A stretch of 64,000 bases of DNA from Cercopithifilaria johnstoni. Taxonomy: Eukaryota; Nematoda; Chromadorea; Rhabditida; Onchocercidae. The DNA is taken from contig CAKAEH010000655.1 of assembly GCA_916381525.1 (NCBI GenBank), positions 60,579 through 124,578 of the forward strand. Reading direction: 5' to 3'. The translations under genes were made by a program, and so were the position numbers. Positions 16,583 to 29,033 of the stretch are shown here, in pieces. The first letter of the stretch is position 1; each line of letters opens with the position of its first letter. The notes beneath the pieces are model-generated. The model was not told the origin of the DNA. It ran no database searches and saw nothing but the letters and a program-made list of their open reading frames with translations.

Positions 16583-17386
16583 ATCAAATCGTACTTTCTT
16601 TACTTGTGTACCAATTATGCTTGAAGATCTTCGATATGCTGGCACCAGTATTCGTTTGAGATTGGAACTGGCTATTACAACTAACTCATTCTACATCTTT
16701 GTTTAAATATCATTTTGTGAAAAGTTATCTATGCAAACGTCATTTCATAGGTGAACACAAAATCTTATAAACAGAAACTCTTTTTAGAATTTTCCTTCAC
16801 ATCATTCTAATGATATTGGAAAACAAAACACGACTTCGAGTTTTTGCTGACAAATTATGATTAAACGCAGTGAAAAACATACCCTCAACGAAAAAAAATG
16901 ACAAATTCATGAGAAGCACTAGACTCAAGCAATAATAAATGATTATCGAAAACAACAAATACTACATGCATACGCTTTTTACACTTTGGTACATGATGAA
17001 AAAGCAGTTTCATTTCTGCTTTCTTTCCAGTATAAAACAATTGTATATTTTATTTACATTGCGTTGAAAATAAAGATGAAGGTGAAACTACTTGTTTTTT
17101 TTCTCAATATATATAGAATCAGTTGTATTATTGATTTTAACTGAAATTCACAATATGCATCTTATTATTTTTAGAACGTTGGAAGTACTCATGCCCAATT
17201 AGGGATGAAACATATATTTCAAACTAAAATTTCTAAACTGATGTACAATGCTTTACATGTCAATATAAGTTTGAACAAATTTTTTCTCTCTAGAATGATA
17301 ATAAGATAATGTTGTTGTTTTTCAGGAATTTATAGTGGAAATTTGTGTAATGTGACGACACTGTGCACATATGATAAAAAAAACTA
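16583..17386. other. Interval between convergent genes
   Basis: About 0.8 kb separates the stop of the GalNAc-transferase from the stop of the BRC-RPA gene, which face each other. It must hold both 3' UTRs. It is AT-rich with several AATAAA-like hexamers, and I see no further gene. Confidence 0.55.
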
Positions 17387-20300
17387 TCATTTTTTTGTAG
17401 ATATTGCAGTGCCAGCATGTTCAACCACATGTTCTAAAAATGTACAATAGCTATCGAAGGGTATCGGGATCAAATCTTTCATCGACCAGAAATAAACTTG
17501 CTTTGTTTTAGCTGGAACTGTCGAATAATCAATATTCCCTCTTTGTGCACCGATTCGAAACATATACGGTTTGAAAAGCACATTTTTGAAAGATAATTGA
17601 TATCGATCGCTATCAAATTTCAGGAATTTAGCAACTTCATCTGCCTGTTCCCCTACCAATTTCTGTGCACAATCATCAAATGCAGTCACATGGACAGTTC
17701 CGGTAAAATCGAATAATTCCATCTGAAAATAGAATCTTGGTAGCTTTTGGATAAAAGATTTTGATAATTTAAAGTTCAAGAATGAGCGAAAGAAACGAAT
17801 TTCTGTTCTCTCCTAACTTCTGAAAATTTTGAAGCAACTTATTAACATAAGGAGTTGAAAAACATTCCGATCCCGACTGTATGCATAAAAACTATGTGTA
17901 GCCATCAAATCCGAGTAATAAATTGATAGTCACGACTTAAAAAGATGATGGTAGCAACGGTTTTTGTAAATAGTGAGTATCTGCTGGAAATTTTAAGATA
18001 CTGACTTATCTCCAAGCGAAATCACATCTAAATCTTTCGTTTTAGTTCGGTATAGTACTTACATGTAAAGTGTAGTAATATTTATATTCGTTGCAAATAC
18101 CGCATTTTGGACATATATAGAGATCACCATTCTTCTCGACCAATAACTTTTTCTTACAAATTAGGCAACCCTGAAGAGTTTTGCAGTCTTAAACTGCATT
18201 TCTCAAACAAAAGGTGTCATCTCTGTATTAAAAAAAAAGCTTGGACATTTTAAACCTTTTTAGTTGAAGAAGATTAATCAGTTTCTAAAAAAAAGCACCT
18301 TGTACACAGCATTTTCTGTAAAAATAGAAGAAATCATTGCAGTTAAGTTGAAAAAGTGACCATTTAGCGAGGGTTTTAGCTGCTTGATCCATCTATGCTG
18401 TTGAACTAAAAAAAGTCAAATATCTCAGAAAATAGTCACAGGGACAGTTTCCCACTTCATTACATTCAAATTGTTAAGATTTAATATAAGGATTGACAAA
18501 TAAGATTTGAGTATATAAAAAATAGATAGGGGGTGCTTCAAAATGACCCACTATTTGAAAGTTTCTGCTATAAAACTACCTCCGAACTTACATGATGAAA
18601 CCTGATTCATTGATACAGGTTTAAAAGTCTTGTCCTTGTTTTCACTGTACCAAAACTGAAGTGCATTGGCTTCCGGAAAATGTGGATTGTGTACCAATTT
18701 ACTAGAAGTCATTGAAACTAAAGATATTGTTCCTGAAATCTCGAAATGAGCAATTTAGAGAAAGTCGTCTTCCATGCAATTTTAATTTCATTGCTAATGA
18801 AATTTGCCAAATTCGAAACAAAATTTGTCCAATTCAGTGATCTGCAGCCAGTAATTTAAGTTAAAAAAAATAACCTTGAAAATTACGCACGAGCAACCCT
18901 TTGGCGGCTAATATATGTTGGTATTGTTCGTTCGGAAATATTTTTGCTTTTTGTCCCCAAAGACTTATAGTAACATAGTAACTACTATCGTCAACGATCT
19001 GTATATCCCGTTTTTGCAGCTCATCGCCAGTTTTTGATTTCAGTTGCTTCATTTCACCAATACCTATTACGGTTCCCAACACATCTTCAATTACAGTACT
19101 TACTCCTTTTGTCTATATGAAAAAGGATTTCCAAACAAATTTCGCATGCATCAAAATCTTGTATATTTTGTCAATTAATTTCACAAAACTACGTCGCTGA
19201 TTAGATCTTGTTAGTTGAACTGAGACATAATAGAATGATATCAAGTGGAAGAATTTGCCTAATAATAAAGCTAACACAGCAATTAACCGCTACAAACCTA
19301 TTTCTGTATCGATAAAACTTGGCAAATTGTGAATGCGCACAAACTCAAAGTTTACTTTCGGCGACAAAATGTGAGGTCGATCCATGCATTTTGTGACCTA
19401 AAAATATTCAGTGTGTTAGCAAACTTAAATATTAGAAAAACAAAGCTTGGCATTCTGTTATTCTAAACGGCACAAAAGATGAGGGTAACAATATTCAAAT
19501 TTTACATTAAAAAAATTTACATTAAATGCCAAAATTGCATAAGATGACCTCACTATCTGGTCGAAGTACAACTTCCATATCGTGCTGATTACGGCTATAT
19601 CTCCTGCATACCATTTTTACCGATGCGCGCGTAATATAATACATCTTAAATATTACTTATAATTATCATTTCAGGAGAATCTAAATATGCACAGTTTATA
19701 ATTGTTGTAAATCTACTTGTTCCGGGAAAATCAGAGTAGCAGTTCTGTATGCTGTGTCACCAAAAGCAGAAACACGAATTTCGACACCACCGTCATCCAC
19801 TGCTAGAAATGAGAATATATGTTGACCTCGAATACATCTTATCTGAAAATAAAGACCACGTAAAATATGAAACTTCATTCTAAAAAAAAAAAATTAAGTA
19901 GAGCGGCAATTGATTAACGAAATATTTGCCTCGTCAACAGAAGTAACTTTGATGCATAACCGCCAGTTCTTGCAATACGGTGTCAATAATTTGATCGGAG
20001 TAACATTTGCAACTTTATCACAGACAGAATCTAAAACATAGTTTTCTAAAACGAATCAAAAACAAAAGCTCCATTATCATTTATGAGCTTGAATTCACCT
20101 GACTTGCATTAGCAATAGTCCTCTATTAAAATGATTTAATTTTAAGAGGCTGGAAAAAAAGCTTTTCAGTATAGCAAGCACTAAAATGAGATATCGTTTC
20201 TATATTACGGATATTCTGACAATATTTGCAAAGCTTCTAAGACTTTATTATCATCGTTATATAAAGATTCTCAGCATTTACTTTTTGGTTTTGTTGGAGT

Positions 20301-21130
20301 TGATTGCTCGGGTGGTGTTGCAATTTCTTTGATTGGAGAATTGAAACTACTGCTATAACTAACTGAAAAAGTCCAAAAAATATAAAACATTGACAAGTTT
20401 TAAAACAAGATTGAATATGTTAAAACTAATGAATTGTAAATAATTGCTTTCTTAAAAAATCCATCCAGAAGTTTTAAAGCAGTTGGGAAATTTATTTTTC
20501 GGTAGATATGGGTACCAGAATCACGAAGTCATATGTACAATGTTTAGCAAAATGAGCGATAGATTAGCTAACATATTTCCAACCGTTGTCAAGACGTGGA
20601 CTCTTGATCATAGGAGACTTGAATGTTGATGAGATCCGCTTAGAATTTCGTCGCGTTGCGTTCACGGGAGAAGTAAGCAGCTCAGAATCACTGAAATTGT
20701 TAAAGTCATTGACAACTCATACATCAATTTAAGTGAAAACTATGAAAAATATGCACTATTGCTTAATAAATAATGTACCTGCTTTAATTTCCTATACGGA
20801 TACTATAAATTGGTGTTGTTAATTTTCCTATTATATCGCATAAGTCGAACAGGACTCTAAATATTAGAATGTACAGCAATAATGCCAGTCGTTATATCAT
20901 CCTAATATCTCTAAACTACTGTATCTCTAAACTAATCTACAAATATTAATGCTTTCTTACCCATTTTCCACGATACTACAATAAGCATTGTCAGTGTTTT
21001 CAGCAGTGGATTGAATTAAACTGTTATTTTCATAGTTGTCGAGAAGTTCGAAGAATTGACGTGCTTTCTGAAGTGCCTTCTCGCTTACCGTTATGCCTTT
21101 TCCCGAAGCCGTTACAAATCCGACACTCAT
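17387..21130 (-). CDS. BRC motif fused to RPA70-type DNA-binding domains A-B-C (BRCA2/RPA1 chimera)
   Basis: Twelve exons join in phase: 21130-20961, 20690-20584, 20362-20282, 20030-19930, 19842-19717, 19644-19549, 19397-19298, 19105-18875, 18732-18592, 18405-18299, 18170-18063 and 17722-17387, giving 567 residues. Residues 4-30 (GFVTASGKGITVSEKALQKA then RQFFELL) match the BRC repeat consensus: FxxA at 5-8 and an LFDE-like FFEL at 26-29. A Ser/Pro-rich linker follows. DBD-A (about 127-235) has TPIKLLTPYCKNW and HIFSFLAVDDGGVEI. DBD-B (about 245-365) has VIEDVLGTVIGIGE and DIQIVDDSSYYVTISLWG. DBD-C (about 385-560) has a zinc ribbon at C422, C425, C440 and C443. RPA70N is absent. BRC motifs bind RAD51, and RPA70 OB folds bind ssDNA and RPA32 (family knowledge), so a recombination-mediator role is inferred. 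It could be the filarial brc-2 gene or a modified rpa-1. Weak joints are the GC donor at 19929, the exon 2 donor, and the exon 8 acceptor. Confidence 0.85.
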
Positions 21131-21808
21131 TTCAAACCGATTATAGATGATATGTACCTTTCAGGAAGACCAACAATACTGTAATCTGTACATACAAGAA
21201 GTACAACATTTAAGACAGAGACTCACATACATATACGCGCTAGCAGTTTCCTGATCTGTTCTTTACGTAACCCATCGCTACCGCGATCTGTTTTCCTCCG
21301 GGTGAACCACAATTTTTTTCATTCACTTGATAAAAACATTACTAAGTCAGAGAGAATTTGGGCAGTGAGGTTGACATTAGATATTACAGAAATGGTAGAG
21401 AGGCAGACTAAGATTGTCTCGTAATCATGGATGCTTACTTCTTATTGCATCTGGGAGGATAGTGAGTCGGTGGTTGATTAATTGGTCAATCAAGCAGGTT
21501 AATTGATCTTTAGCTGAGTCAGTTAAGTAACTGAAAGCATTCCTATGGAATTAAACAATGCAATTCAGTTTAATTTCTCTTTATTCTAGTTCGTTATCTT
21601 AATTCCACTCATTCCCGAGTTTTTGTTTTGATAGAAAGAATGCGTAGTTTTGTTGCGTTAATTACTTTCTTTTTCTTCTATCTTTAACAAAAAATGTATT
21701 TGTGATATATGACAGGAAAGGAAGCGCATGATTTCTTTGTTGCAATACGCTTACTGAGAAGACGCTGAAGTTTGAGACGTTTGTTTAGCACTGTAGTCAT
21801 CTTTTCCC
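21131..21808. promoter_or_regulatory. Shared divergent upstream region of the BRC-RPA gene and GPN1
   Basis: Only 678 bp separate the two start codons, which face away from each other, so both promoters must lie here unless one gene has distant 5' exons. I see no canonical TATA box that decides a start. No frame resembling the missing RPA70N domain appears on the minus strand within it. Confidence 0.5.
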
Positions 21809-24308
21809 ATGGAGGAAATGAAGAAATCCGCGTCATCATCATCATCTAGCGCTTCCGGTGATAACACCACGACAATTATTGTTTTGGGAATGGCGGGATC
21901 TGGCAAGAGTGCTTTTGTCCAGGTTTCTCTTCTATTTCGTAATTCTTCACCCACTGTTTTGCTACTTCGAAGATTTTTGCGCGTCAAACTGTTCTATTAA
22001 ATTTGTGAGCTGTGGTTTTATGTCCTCTGATTTTTAAGTACATAAATATCCTTTTATGAAATATGTCGATTTTTCAATCACTTAAGCGTGTAGCAGCGCG
22101 ATTACGTCAACAAAATATTGCACCATATTTGGTGAATCTGGATCCGGCTGTTGCGACAGTTCCATATGCTGCAAACATTGATATTCGGGATACAGTGAAA
22201 TACAAGCAAGTGATGGAAGAATATCACTTAGGTCCAAATGGTGCCATATTAACTTGCCTAAATCTTATATGCACTAAATTTAATCAGGTTTGTTTTTATC
22301 TTTTCAAAATGTAACAATTGCTGCTTATCTTCATTCTCGGTGGTTTATTTTTAGTAGTATGGGCTGAATGATTTTTGAAGATAAAAATTTTTGGGCAAGG
22401 AAATGAGATCGTTTAATATCGTAGTTGAAGTGTGTACTCCTGTATTCGATACCAGTTTATTTAGCCCTCCAGGAATTCAGCTGATTGATCACATTGAGGC
22501 AGTTTGCGGCTGTAGGATACTGTCTAAACACTGCTTATCTCAATATTCACAATTATAATTCCAGTCTAAGTGACTTTTTGCTCACAGTCAAAAATGCTAA
22601 AAGTTAAATGTGTTTCAGATAGTTGATTTCATAAAATCTCGATCAGGACAATGTCCTTATTGCTTGTTGGATACTCCTGGTCAGATCGAAGCTTTCACGT
22701 GGTCGGCTTCCGGATCGATTATTACCGACTCGTTAGCTTCTTCATTTCCGACAATGATAGCATTTATCATTGATTCTGTACGCGTTGCAAATTCAACAAC
22801 GTTCATGTCAAACATGCTTTATGCATGCTCAATTCTGTATCGTACAAAGCTACCATTCATCGTCGTTTTCAATAAGGTTATTTCATCATGCTTTCTTTTG
22901 ATGAAGTTATTACCATCACTTTTCTGCTCTCCTGGCTTACCAATTTTTTTGAGGGCATTATGATGGGGCGTAATTTATAATGGCAAAAATGCTATGAGAA
23001 TGATTATAAGTTGAATTGACTAATGCGGTATTTCTGTATTCTTTGTTTGTTTAATCTTTTTATTATGTAATTGAACAACAGATAAGTCAGCAGTTCCATT
23101 CTGGAAGTACTGCGCTCCGATCATTGCCACAAGGATTATACATCTGATATACAAAAGTTGCAGGCAGATATAATAAAGCCAATATTTGCAACCAAGTGGA
23201 TGAATGATTTCGAAAGTTTTCAAGAAGCGTTGGATCAAAATTCCACTTCATATATGAACGATTTAACCAGATCTTTAAGTCTTGTACTTGATCAGTTCTA
23301 CCAAAATCTGGCTACTGTCTCAGGTTGTTAAGGTTCTCAAATGTGCAGAAAATTTGAGATATTAAGTTTAGCTTATTCTTTCAGACGAAACTCAATAATA
23401 AAAACGTGCACTAGTTTATTTAGTAAACATTTCTTATCTTTCACAAAGTGGTTAATATAACGAACATCTCGATACTCTGAAAGACCTTTTTCAAACTAAA
23501 AAAGAATGCAAAACTCTTTCGAGAAAATTTTTGGAAAACAAATTTTATTGTTGATTCCTAGTTTGAAAGTAGTTTTTTGTATTATTTCAGTTTCTTCGTT
23601 AACTGGTGAAGGAATTGATGACTTTTTGAAGTTAGCGCAAAACTGTATCAAGCAATATTTCGAAATCTATCGTCCAATGTATGACCAGTTATTAAAAGAA
23701 AAGGTATAATCTTCCCTTTATTTTAGCTAAAGATAAAGCTTGGGTTTTTTGTCAGGATCGTTATCCATCTTAGCAATTTAAGTTCTTTGGAATTGTTTCA
23801 AATATTGCAAGTTTGCAAAAATGTTAAATCGAGTTTTTTTTGCTTTTATTTATTGATTTAATGCGACGGAAGTTAATTCTAAGTTAATTTGCATGAGACC
23901 CTTATATTATCACTGTTCAGTTTATTCTCTGCTAAAAATGTGTGTGAAATGAAAGTCCCCATCGCTAATGTTGACTATAAGTTTAGCTGATAACCTTGTT
24001 TGTCAAGATATTTGTTGTATTGCGAAGCAGATTTATTGTTATGATTAATAGTACTATCCAATAGTTTCGGTAATGCGATAATGTCTGCATCCTACATTTT
24101 TTAATAACTTTATTGCATTTTGAAGAAAATGAGTTTATTTCAGGCTGATTCATTAGCGAAGGAAACAGCAGAAAGTTTAGAAAAGTTGCGCACCATGGAA
24201 AAAAAAGTCGAGTTAGCACCTGTTTTGGAAACAGCCCCAAAAATTAAGAAAATACATTTAGGAGGGGTGGATCAAGAAAATTCAGAAGATGCTATGTTAC
24301 CGCGATAA
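21809..24308 (+). CDS. GPN1: GPN-loop GTPase 1 (XAB1; gop-2 in C. elegans)
   Basis: Six exons in phase: 21809-21922, 22087-22287, 22619-22876, 23164-23323, 23591-23703 and 24144-24308, giving 336 residues against about 370 in vertebrates. Motifs: P-loop GMAGSGKS at 27-34, NLDPAV, the family-defining GPN at 87-89 (YHLGPNGAI), switch DTPGQIE at 123-129, and base-specificity NKAD at 190-193 split by an intron. VSSLTGEG follows. The C-terminus is charged. GPN1 is a cytoplasmic GTPase that with GPN3 is needed for assembly and nuclear import of RNA polymerase II (family knowledge). The start ATG precedes a Ser-rich leader with a second Met at codon 4. The exon 2 acceptor CTTAAG is unusual, but it gives FVQRVAARL, which aligns without a gap to the family. 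The last intron carries one copy of a dispersed repeat. Confidence 0.93.
23891..24075 (+). repeat. Dispersed repeat, copy 1 (inside last GPN1 intron)
   Basis: About 185 bp, from GCATGAGACCCTTATATTA to TAGTTTCGGTAATG, closely matches 25383-25564 in the same orientation with scattered substitutions and a 3-bp indel near TTTGTTGTATTGCG. Divergence spread along the whole length argues for an old transposed or duplicated element rather than an assembly error. I see no coding capacity or terminal inverted repeat. Confidence 0.85.
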
Positions 24309-25382
24309 TGCTGCCCACACAGAATTTGTGGTGAGTCATTCAATCCTCTTGTTCTATGAATAGAAAAAGCGGTTGAATATTTTATTGCTTCATCATTTCA
24401 TTAATAATTTGCGTCTAGGAAGTGTCACTCTGTAGTGAACATCAACTGAAAAAACCTGTGCATTGAGTGTTCTGAATATATTTCTCATTTCACGCTTAAA
24501 GGTGTTGGATATTAGACACGGAAAAAATTTATTTGTAACATACTGGCCTTTTTGGTACTCCTTGGTGTTTCAAAGGAGTTACCGTAAGCAGAAAGCATAT
24601 GTTCATAACTAAGTAGACATTTACAAATATTTGAATGTTTACGTTTGTTTGTTCATAGAAATGCTTTTATTGTTACTGATGTGGGCAGCACTAATGACCT
24701 AGATCATGTGGAAGCCCATACTGTTCTAATTTTTCAAATATTTTGCATTAATTCATTTTGTTACATGTTATATTCAATAGTATAAAAACTTGTTATGTTG
24801 GTTTTTTTGTTTTTTTGGTCATGGAACAGATTTCCGTTTCTGTTTTTAAAGTGATACTTTCACCGATGAAAGAAACTGGATTTCGAAAAAAATTTGCTAG
24901 CTGGAGATCTGTACTTGTTACGGATTCCGAAATGTTTGTAGTATAAGTAGTTGGAATAGAATGATACAAGATCGAGATTTGTATTGTTAAAGCCAGGTTG
25001 TGGAGTACAGGGAATCAATCTCTTAACATAGATTTAATGCTTGACTGGAAGTATACTGGTTGCTTCAAGATAAGTTTTTAGGTATTTTTCTTTTGAGAGG
25101 GAGGAAAAGACGCATATAAAATTGTAAGGATGTACATCTCCGTGTTTTCCTATTCATTTCACATTGTCCCTTTTTGAAAATATTCGAATATTTTCATATA
25201 GTTTATAATTTCCCGATTCAAAAAGCCTCCCAGAATCCCTGATATAAATTACACAAAGTAAGTATATTTCGAGGCAGAATTTTGAACTCCATTTACTGGA
25301 TTGAGCGATATGATGATTATCATGATGATAACAATGGTAATTGAAATATCGTTAGCTCTAGTAGTTGATTTGTTGGGATTGT

Positions 25383-25564
25383 GCGTGAGCCTCTTATATT
25401 ATCACTGTTCAGTTTATTCTCTGCTAGAAATATGTGTGAAGTGAAAGTCTCCAACGCTAATGTTGACTGCAAGTTTAGCTGATGACCTTGTTTGTCAAGA
25501 TATTTGTATTGCGAAGCAGATTTACTGTTATGATTAATAGTACTATCCAATAGTTCTGCAATGT
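25383..25564 (+). repeat. Dispersed repeat, copy 2
   Basis: This is the partner of 23891-24075, starting GCGTGAGCCTCTTATATTA and ending TAGTTCTGCAATG, about 1.5 kb downstream and beyond the GPN1 stop. Confidence 0.85.
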
Positions 25565-28500
25565 TATGTCATATGCTAATCTTATTTATAAAGTTGCCGC
25601 ATGATACTAATTGTTAAGTCATTCTGTGTGAATAATAGTTTGTTATCCTAGTTTGTCATGTTTTGTTAGAATTAGAACTAGTATATTCCTTCAGAATTTT
25701 AAGAACTTTTTAGGAATTCAGTTATTCGCTTCAGCGTTACTTGCTGTCGTAGTTAAAGCTGACATACATTGTCGTAAAAGCACAATATTGGAAAAATCCT
25801 TTGCATGAGATTTTTTCATAGAAAAAAGAAATTATTCTGATCTGGAAGCATGTACTTTATGTTTCCTATATTTTATCTATCAATTATATTGGTAATATCG
25901 TTTGCTATGCAGTTGTTTTTTAACACTTAAACAATATTAGGAAGGAATTTGATTTATTTTGAGATTGCCATACATGCTTCGCGCGAAAAGTCAGAGACGT
26001 TCGAAATGAAAACATTGCAAGGCCGGCTTGGTGATTTATAAAATTCTTGTAGCTCTAGTAAAATCAGTTCATCGAATGGTATCAGCAGATTTGAATCATT
26101 GAAGCGCGCATCATTTCAGCTGTACACTCGTAATGTAGATTTTCTCAAGTGAATTTTACCAGTCCCAAGTTGTGTTTATAGCATTTGCATGAAAGATTTG
26201 CTGAATGTGAACTTTTCATATTTCACTGATTCAAAAAAGAATCAAATTGCTCAGATATTATTCAACATAAAATAACTATTGTTAACATATGGCCTCTGAT
26301 CTCATGCTGATATTCTCATCATGTAATTATTTAATTAATATATTCAGTTTGATTTGTTTTAACCAAAGCAAACTAGTGCTTGACTATTTCTAAAAAACTG
26401 TTTGAAATAAGGTGGGAAGGAACAGGGCTTTTCATTTCATCTTAAAATGATTGATGCATGAAGAATGCGTATTTTTTCCATGAAAAACATCAACAAATAA
26501 TACGAGTTATCATATATTCTCTTGTCAATGATGTATATATACTTATATGAATCTAATATAATTTTGAATAGTGAAATTATCTGTGAATTTTGAATAGTGA
26601 AATTATCATTTTATGTTTTAATCATCTGTCGTATCTTTAATAAGAGGCTTAAAATCACATATTTCTTTTTTCCATTTTCTGAGTCTTCTTAGCTAACGAT
26701 ATGATACTTTCTCATTTATTTGCATATTATACTTCATCCTTTATATATCATTCGCTTTGTGTTATTGGCCTTTTCTGTTACATCCTAGTTTTGGATTTTC
26801 TTTGGTTAAATACAAAAGTTATTTAGTGTTCTAAGTTGGTGTGTGAAGGAAAAAAATGAACTCTCGAATGTGAGCAGTCGATTAACTTGTATTACTGGAA
26901 TCAAAAAGGGTTTTCTCCATGAAAATCCATCTCGCAGCTAACAAAAAATATGAGAATGTTTGTTTTTATTAATTCGAATCACAATATTGTGATTTCTTTG
27001 CATATTGCAGAGAAAAAAAAATCAGAATCAGAGTGATCGTTTTTTGCAGATCAAATTTATCGATTTACTGAAGACAGCCATCGATATGGACGCACATATA
27101 TTTCATCAGTCCGTACCTATCAAAAAATTTAAAAGTTCAGCACATGAAACAGTATCAGAGAATACTTCATATTTCATGTTAGCTCATTTTTTTTATTCTT
27201 CATTAATGAGTTTTGGTGTAAACAATGCTATCAAGAACAATTTTCTGACTTACTTAATCTGTTTCGTAATTCAATATCCCTGTTTGTTCCTCTGCATATT
27301 AAAATGTTGGAGAAGGCTAAGCAACTCATACTGTATAATTCTATATAATTCTTCAAGTCGTTATTTATGTGAAGGGAAAGTTAGGACATTTTCACTGAAA
27401 AAGTAGAACATGTAAAGGAATCCTTTTATCACAAATACCACAGCAGCTAAAATGAAAAAAATCAGATTTTATATGAAGTTAACAGATACTAGCTAAGAAC
27501 ATGCACTATTCTCAGTATTTATGAAAAGAAAAGAAAATTGGGTTGTGGAAAAAGAGATCTTTATTAGTATAATACAAGTTCTTTGCAATATACCTACTTG
27601 CGCAGGAGAAAATGTTCTTTCTGTTCTTTCTCCTCTTTGTATATTCAAGTATAAACGATCTGAAGTCTCCCATAGCAACATTTCACTATGCTCACATCTC
27701 TGAAATTTTAATTTTAGCATAAGCGCCATATTTTGATGGCATATGGAGGGAATAAACTACTGTTCTCATATCTCATCAGTCAAATCTGATTGGTTTTACT
27801 TTCGAACGTACCTCTATAATGGTGCTAACTGTCTCAATCTGAGAAGATTTTTTCATCATTCTTGTCAATATTGACATTTTTATACATTTTTCAATTATTC
27901 AGATTTCTTGTAGTTTTCTTCATGGAAAGCATTTGAAACATTGTTTTTCTTTTTTATCATTATATAATTGTATGGTTGGTAAATATAAATTTGCTATGAA
28001 GTAGTGTCACTCCATTTTTCTGTAAGATTACTTGCACTCTCTAAAGCGGTGCTAGAATTTTTCTGTAACAACGATAAGGCACACAGCAGAAAGTCTTTAA
28101 GGGTTTAAATTCTTAAACATAGAACTGTTGTTGCAAATTCAAATTTGAAATTTTTTTGAAAGTTGCTTCCATCCTTTATTGGTCTCAAACAAATCTTTTG
28201 CCAGATAGTCGCCTTTTTCCTTCAACTTACTAAGGAAACTTATGACTTTATAAATTCGATCACTTTCATTTTTGAATCTCTATCATGCGTATTTTTCAAC
28301 GATCTAAGGTCAAAAATTCATGTTTTTCGATTTCTCAAATAATTAATAGCGGAAAAAATTCATAGCTTCAGGCATCATCACTGTTGAGAATCAAGAGAAT
28401 GGTATTGCTTTCAAGTGAAGATGGTAACAACTTCTGAAAGAAGATCACAGAGTATAAGAACCGCCTCTAAATGTCCTAATGAGTTTCTGATGGTAACTCA

Positions 28501-29030
28501 TCCGATCTGTCATGTTTCTAGTAACGAGCAAAAATTTCAACAGACGTACTGTCGTCAAGCTTGCTTTATTTTATTTTATTGAGAAGCTACTGAAGGGTTT
28601 AATAATGTAAAGTTTTTTAAGTTTGGAAAAGTGTAAAGTTGTGAAATATTATCAAAAATCTGTTGGAAGCACTACACTTGAATCTTTTCTATCCTTTATT
28701 GAGTATTTTCTATTCCTGTGTACGGAATCGAATTTCGTTTTTCATTTGACTTTTTATAAGTGGAAGCAGGACTTTTTATTTTTGTAACTCAGTTTGACTT
28801 ACTTTCATTTAAATAATATTTCTTCAGACTCTGCAGACTCTTTTAGATAGTAAGTTTAAATCTCTAAAAGCAGCTGATTCTTTTTGCTACTCATTTGTTA
28901 CGTGATATGAAAAATATATGCATATGTGCTCTATTCCAGATCATTTTAAAAATATGATATATAAAGTTGCACATTTATAAAATATGTCTGTTTGAGGAGA
29001 CATGCATATGAAAAAGAAAAACGGTATTTC

Positions 29031-29033
29031 AGG
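29031..29033 (+). promoter_or_regulatory. Probable trans-splice (spliced-leader) acceptor of the NIPA-like gene
   Basis: GGTATTTCAG ends one base before the start ATG (29034). In nematodes such an acceptor just upstream of the start usually receives a spliced leader. A normal 5' UTR intron would look the same. Confidence 0.45.

Larger units (their letters stand above)
24309..29033. other. Gene-poor interval
   Basis: A 4.7-kb AT-rich stretch between GPN1 and the NIPA-like gene. It holds the second copy of the dispersed repeat and a short tandem of TTTTGAATAGTGAAATTATC (about 26562-26607). One 133-codon open frame at 27005-27406 has no recognisable family features, and I do not count it as a gene. 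Confidence 0.5.

Noticed and set aside
17387..21130. Reading this as plain rpa-1
   Set aside because: Exon 1 clearly encodes a BRC motif, joins in phase, and no RPA70N sequence is present, so plain rpa-1 does not explain the 5' end. It stays the main alternative until transcripts are checked.
21751..21987. Minus-strand frame with an Asp run, considered as an upstream exon of the BRC-RPA gene
   Set aside because: It is the antisense of GPN1 exon 1 (the Asp run is the reverse of its Ser run) and does not resemble RPA70N.
27005..27406. 133-codon open frame
   Set aside because: It has no family resemblance, biased AT-rich composition, and no splice partners or initiation context that would make it a gene.
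27493..27729. Minus-strand 78-codon frame
   Set aside because: It overlaps another frame on the opposite strand and shows no motif; it could be chance.
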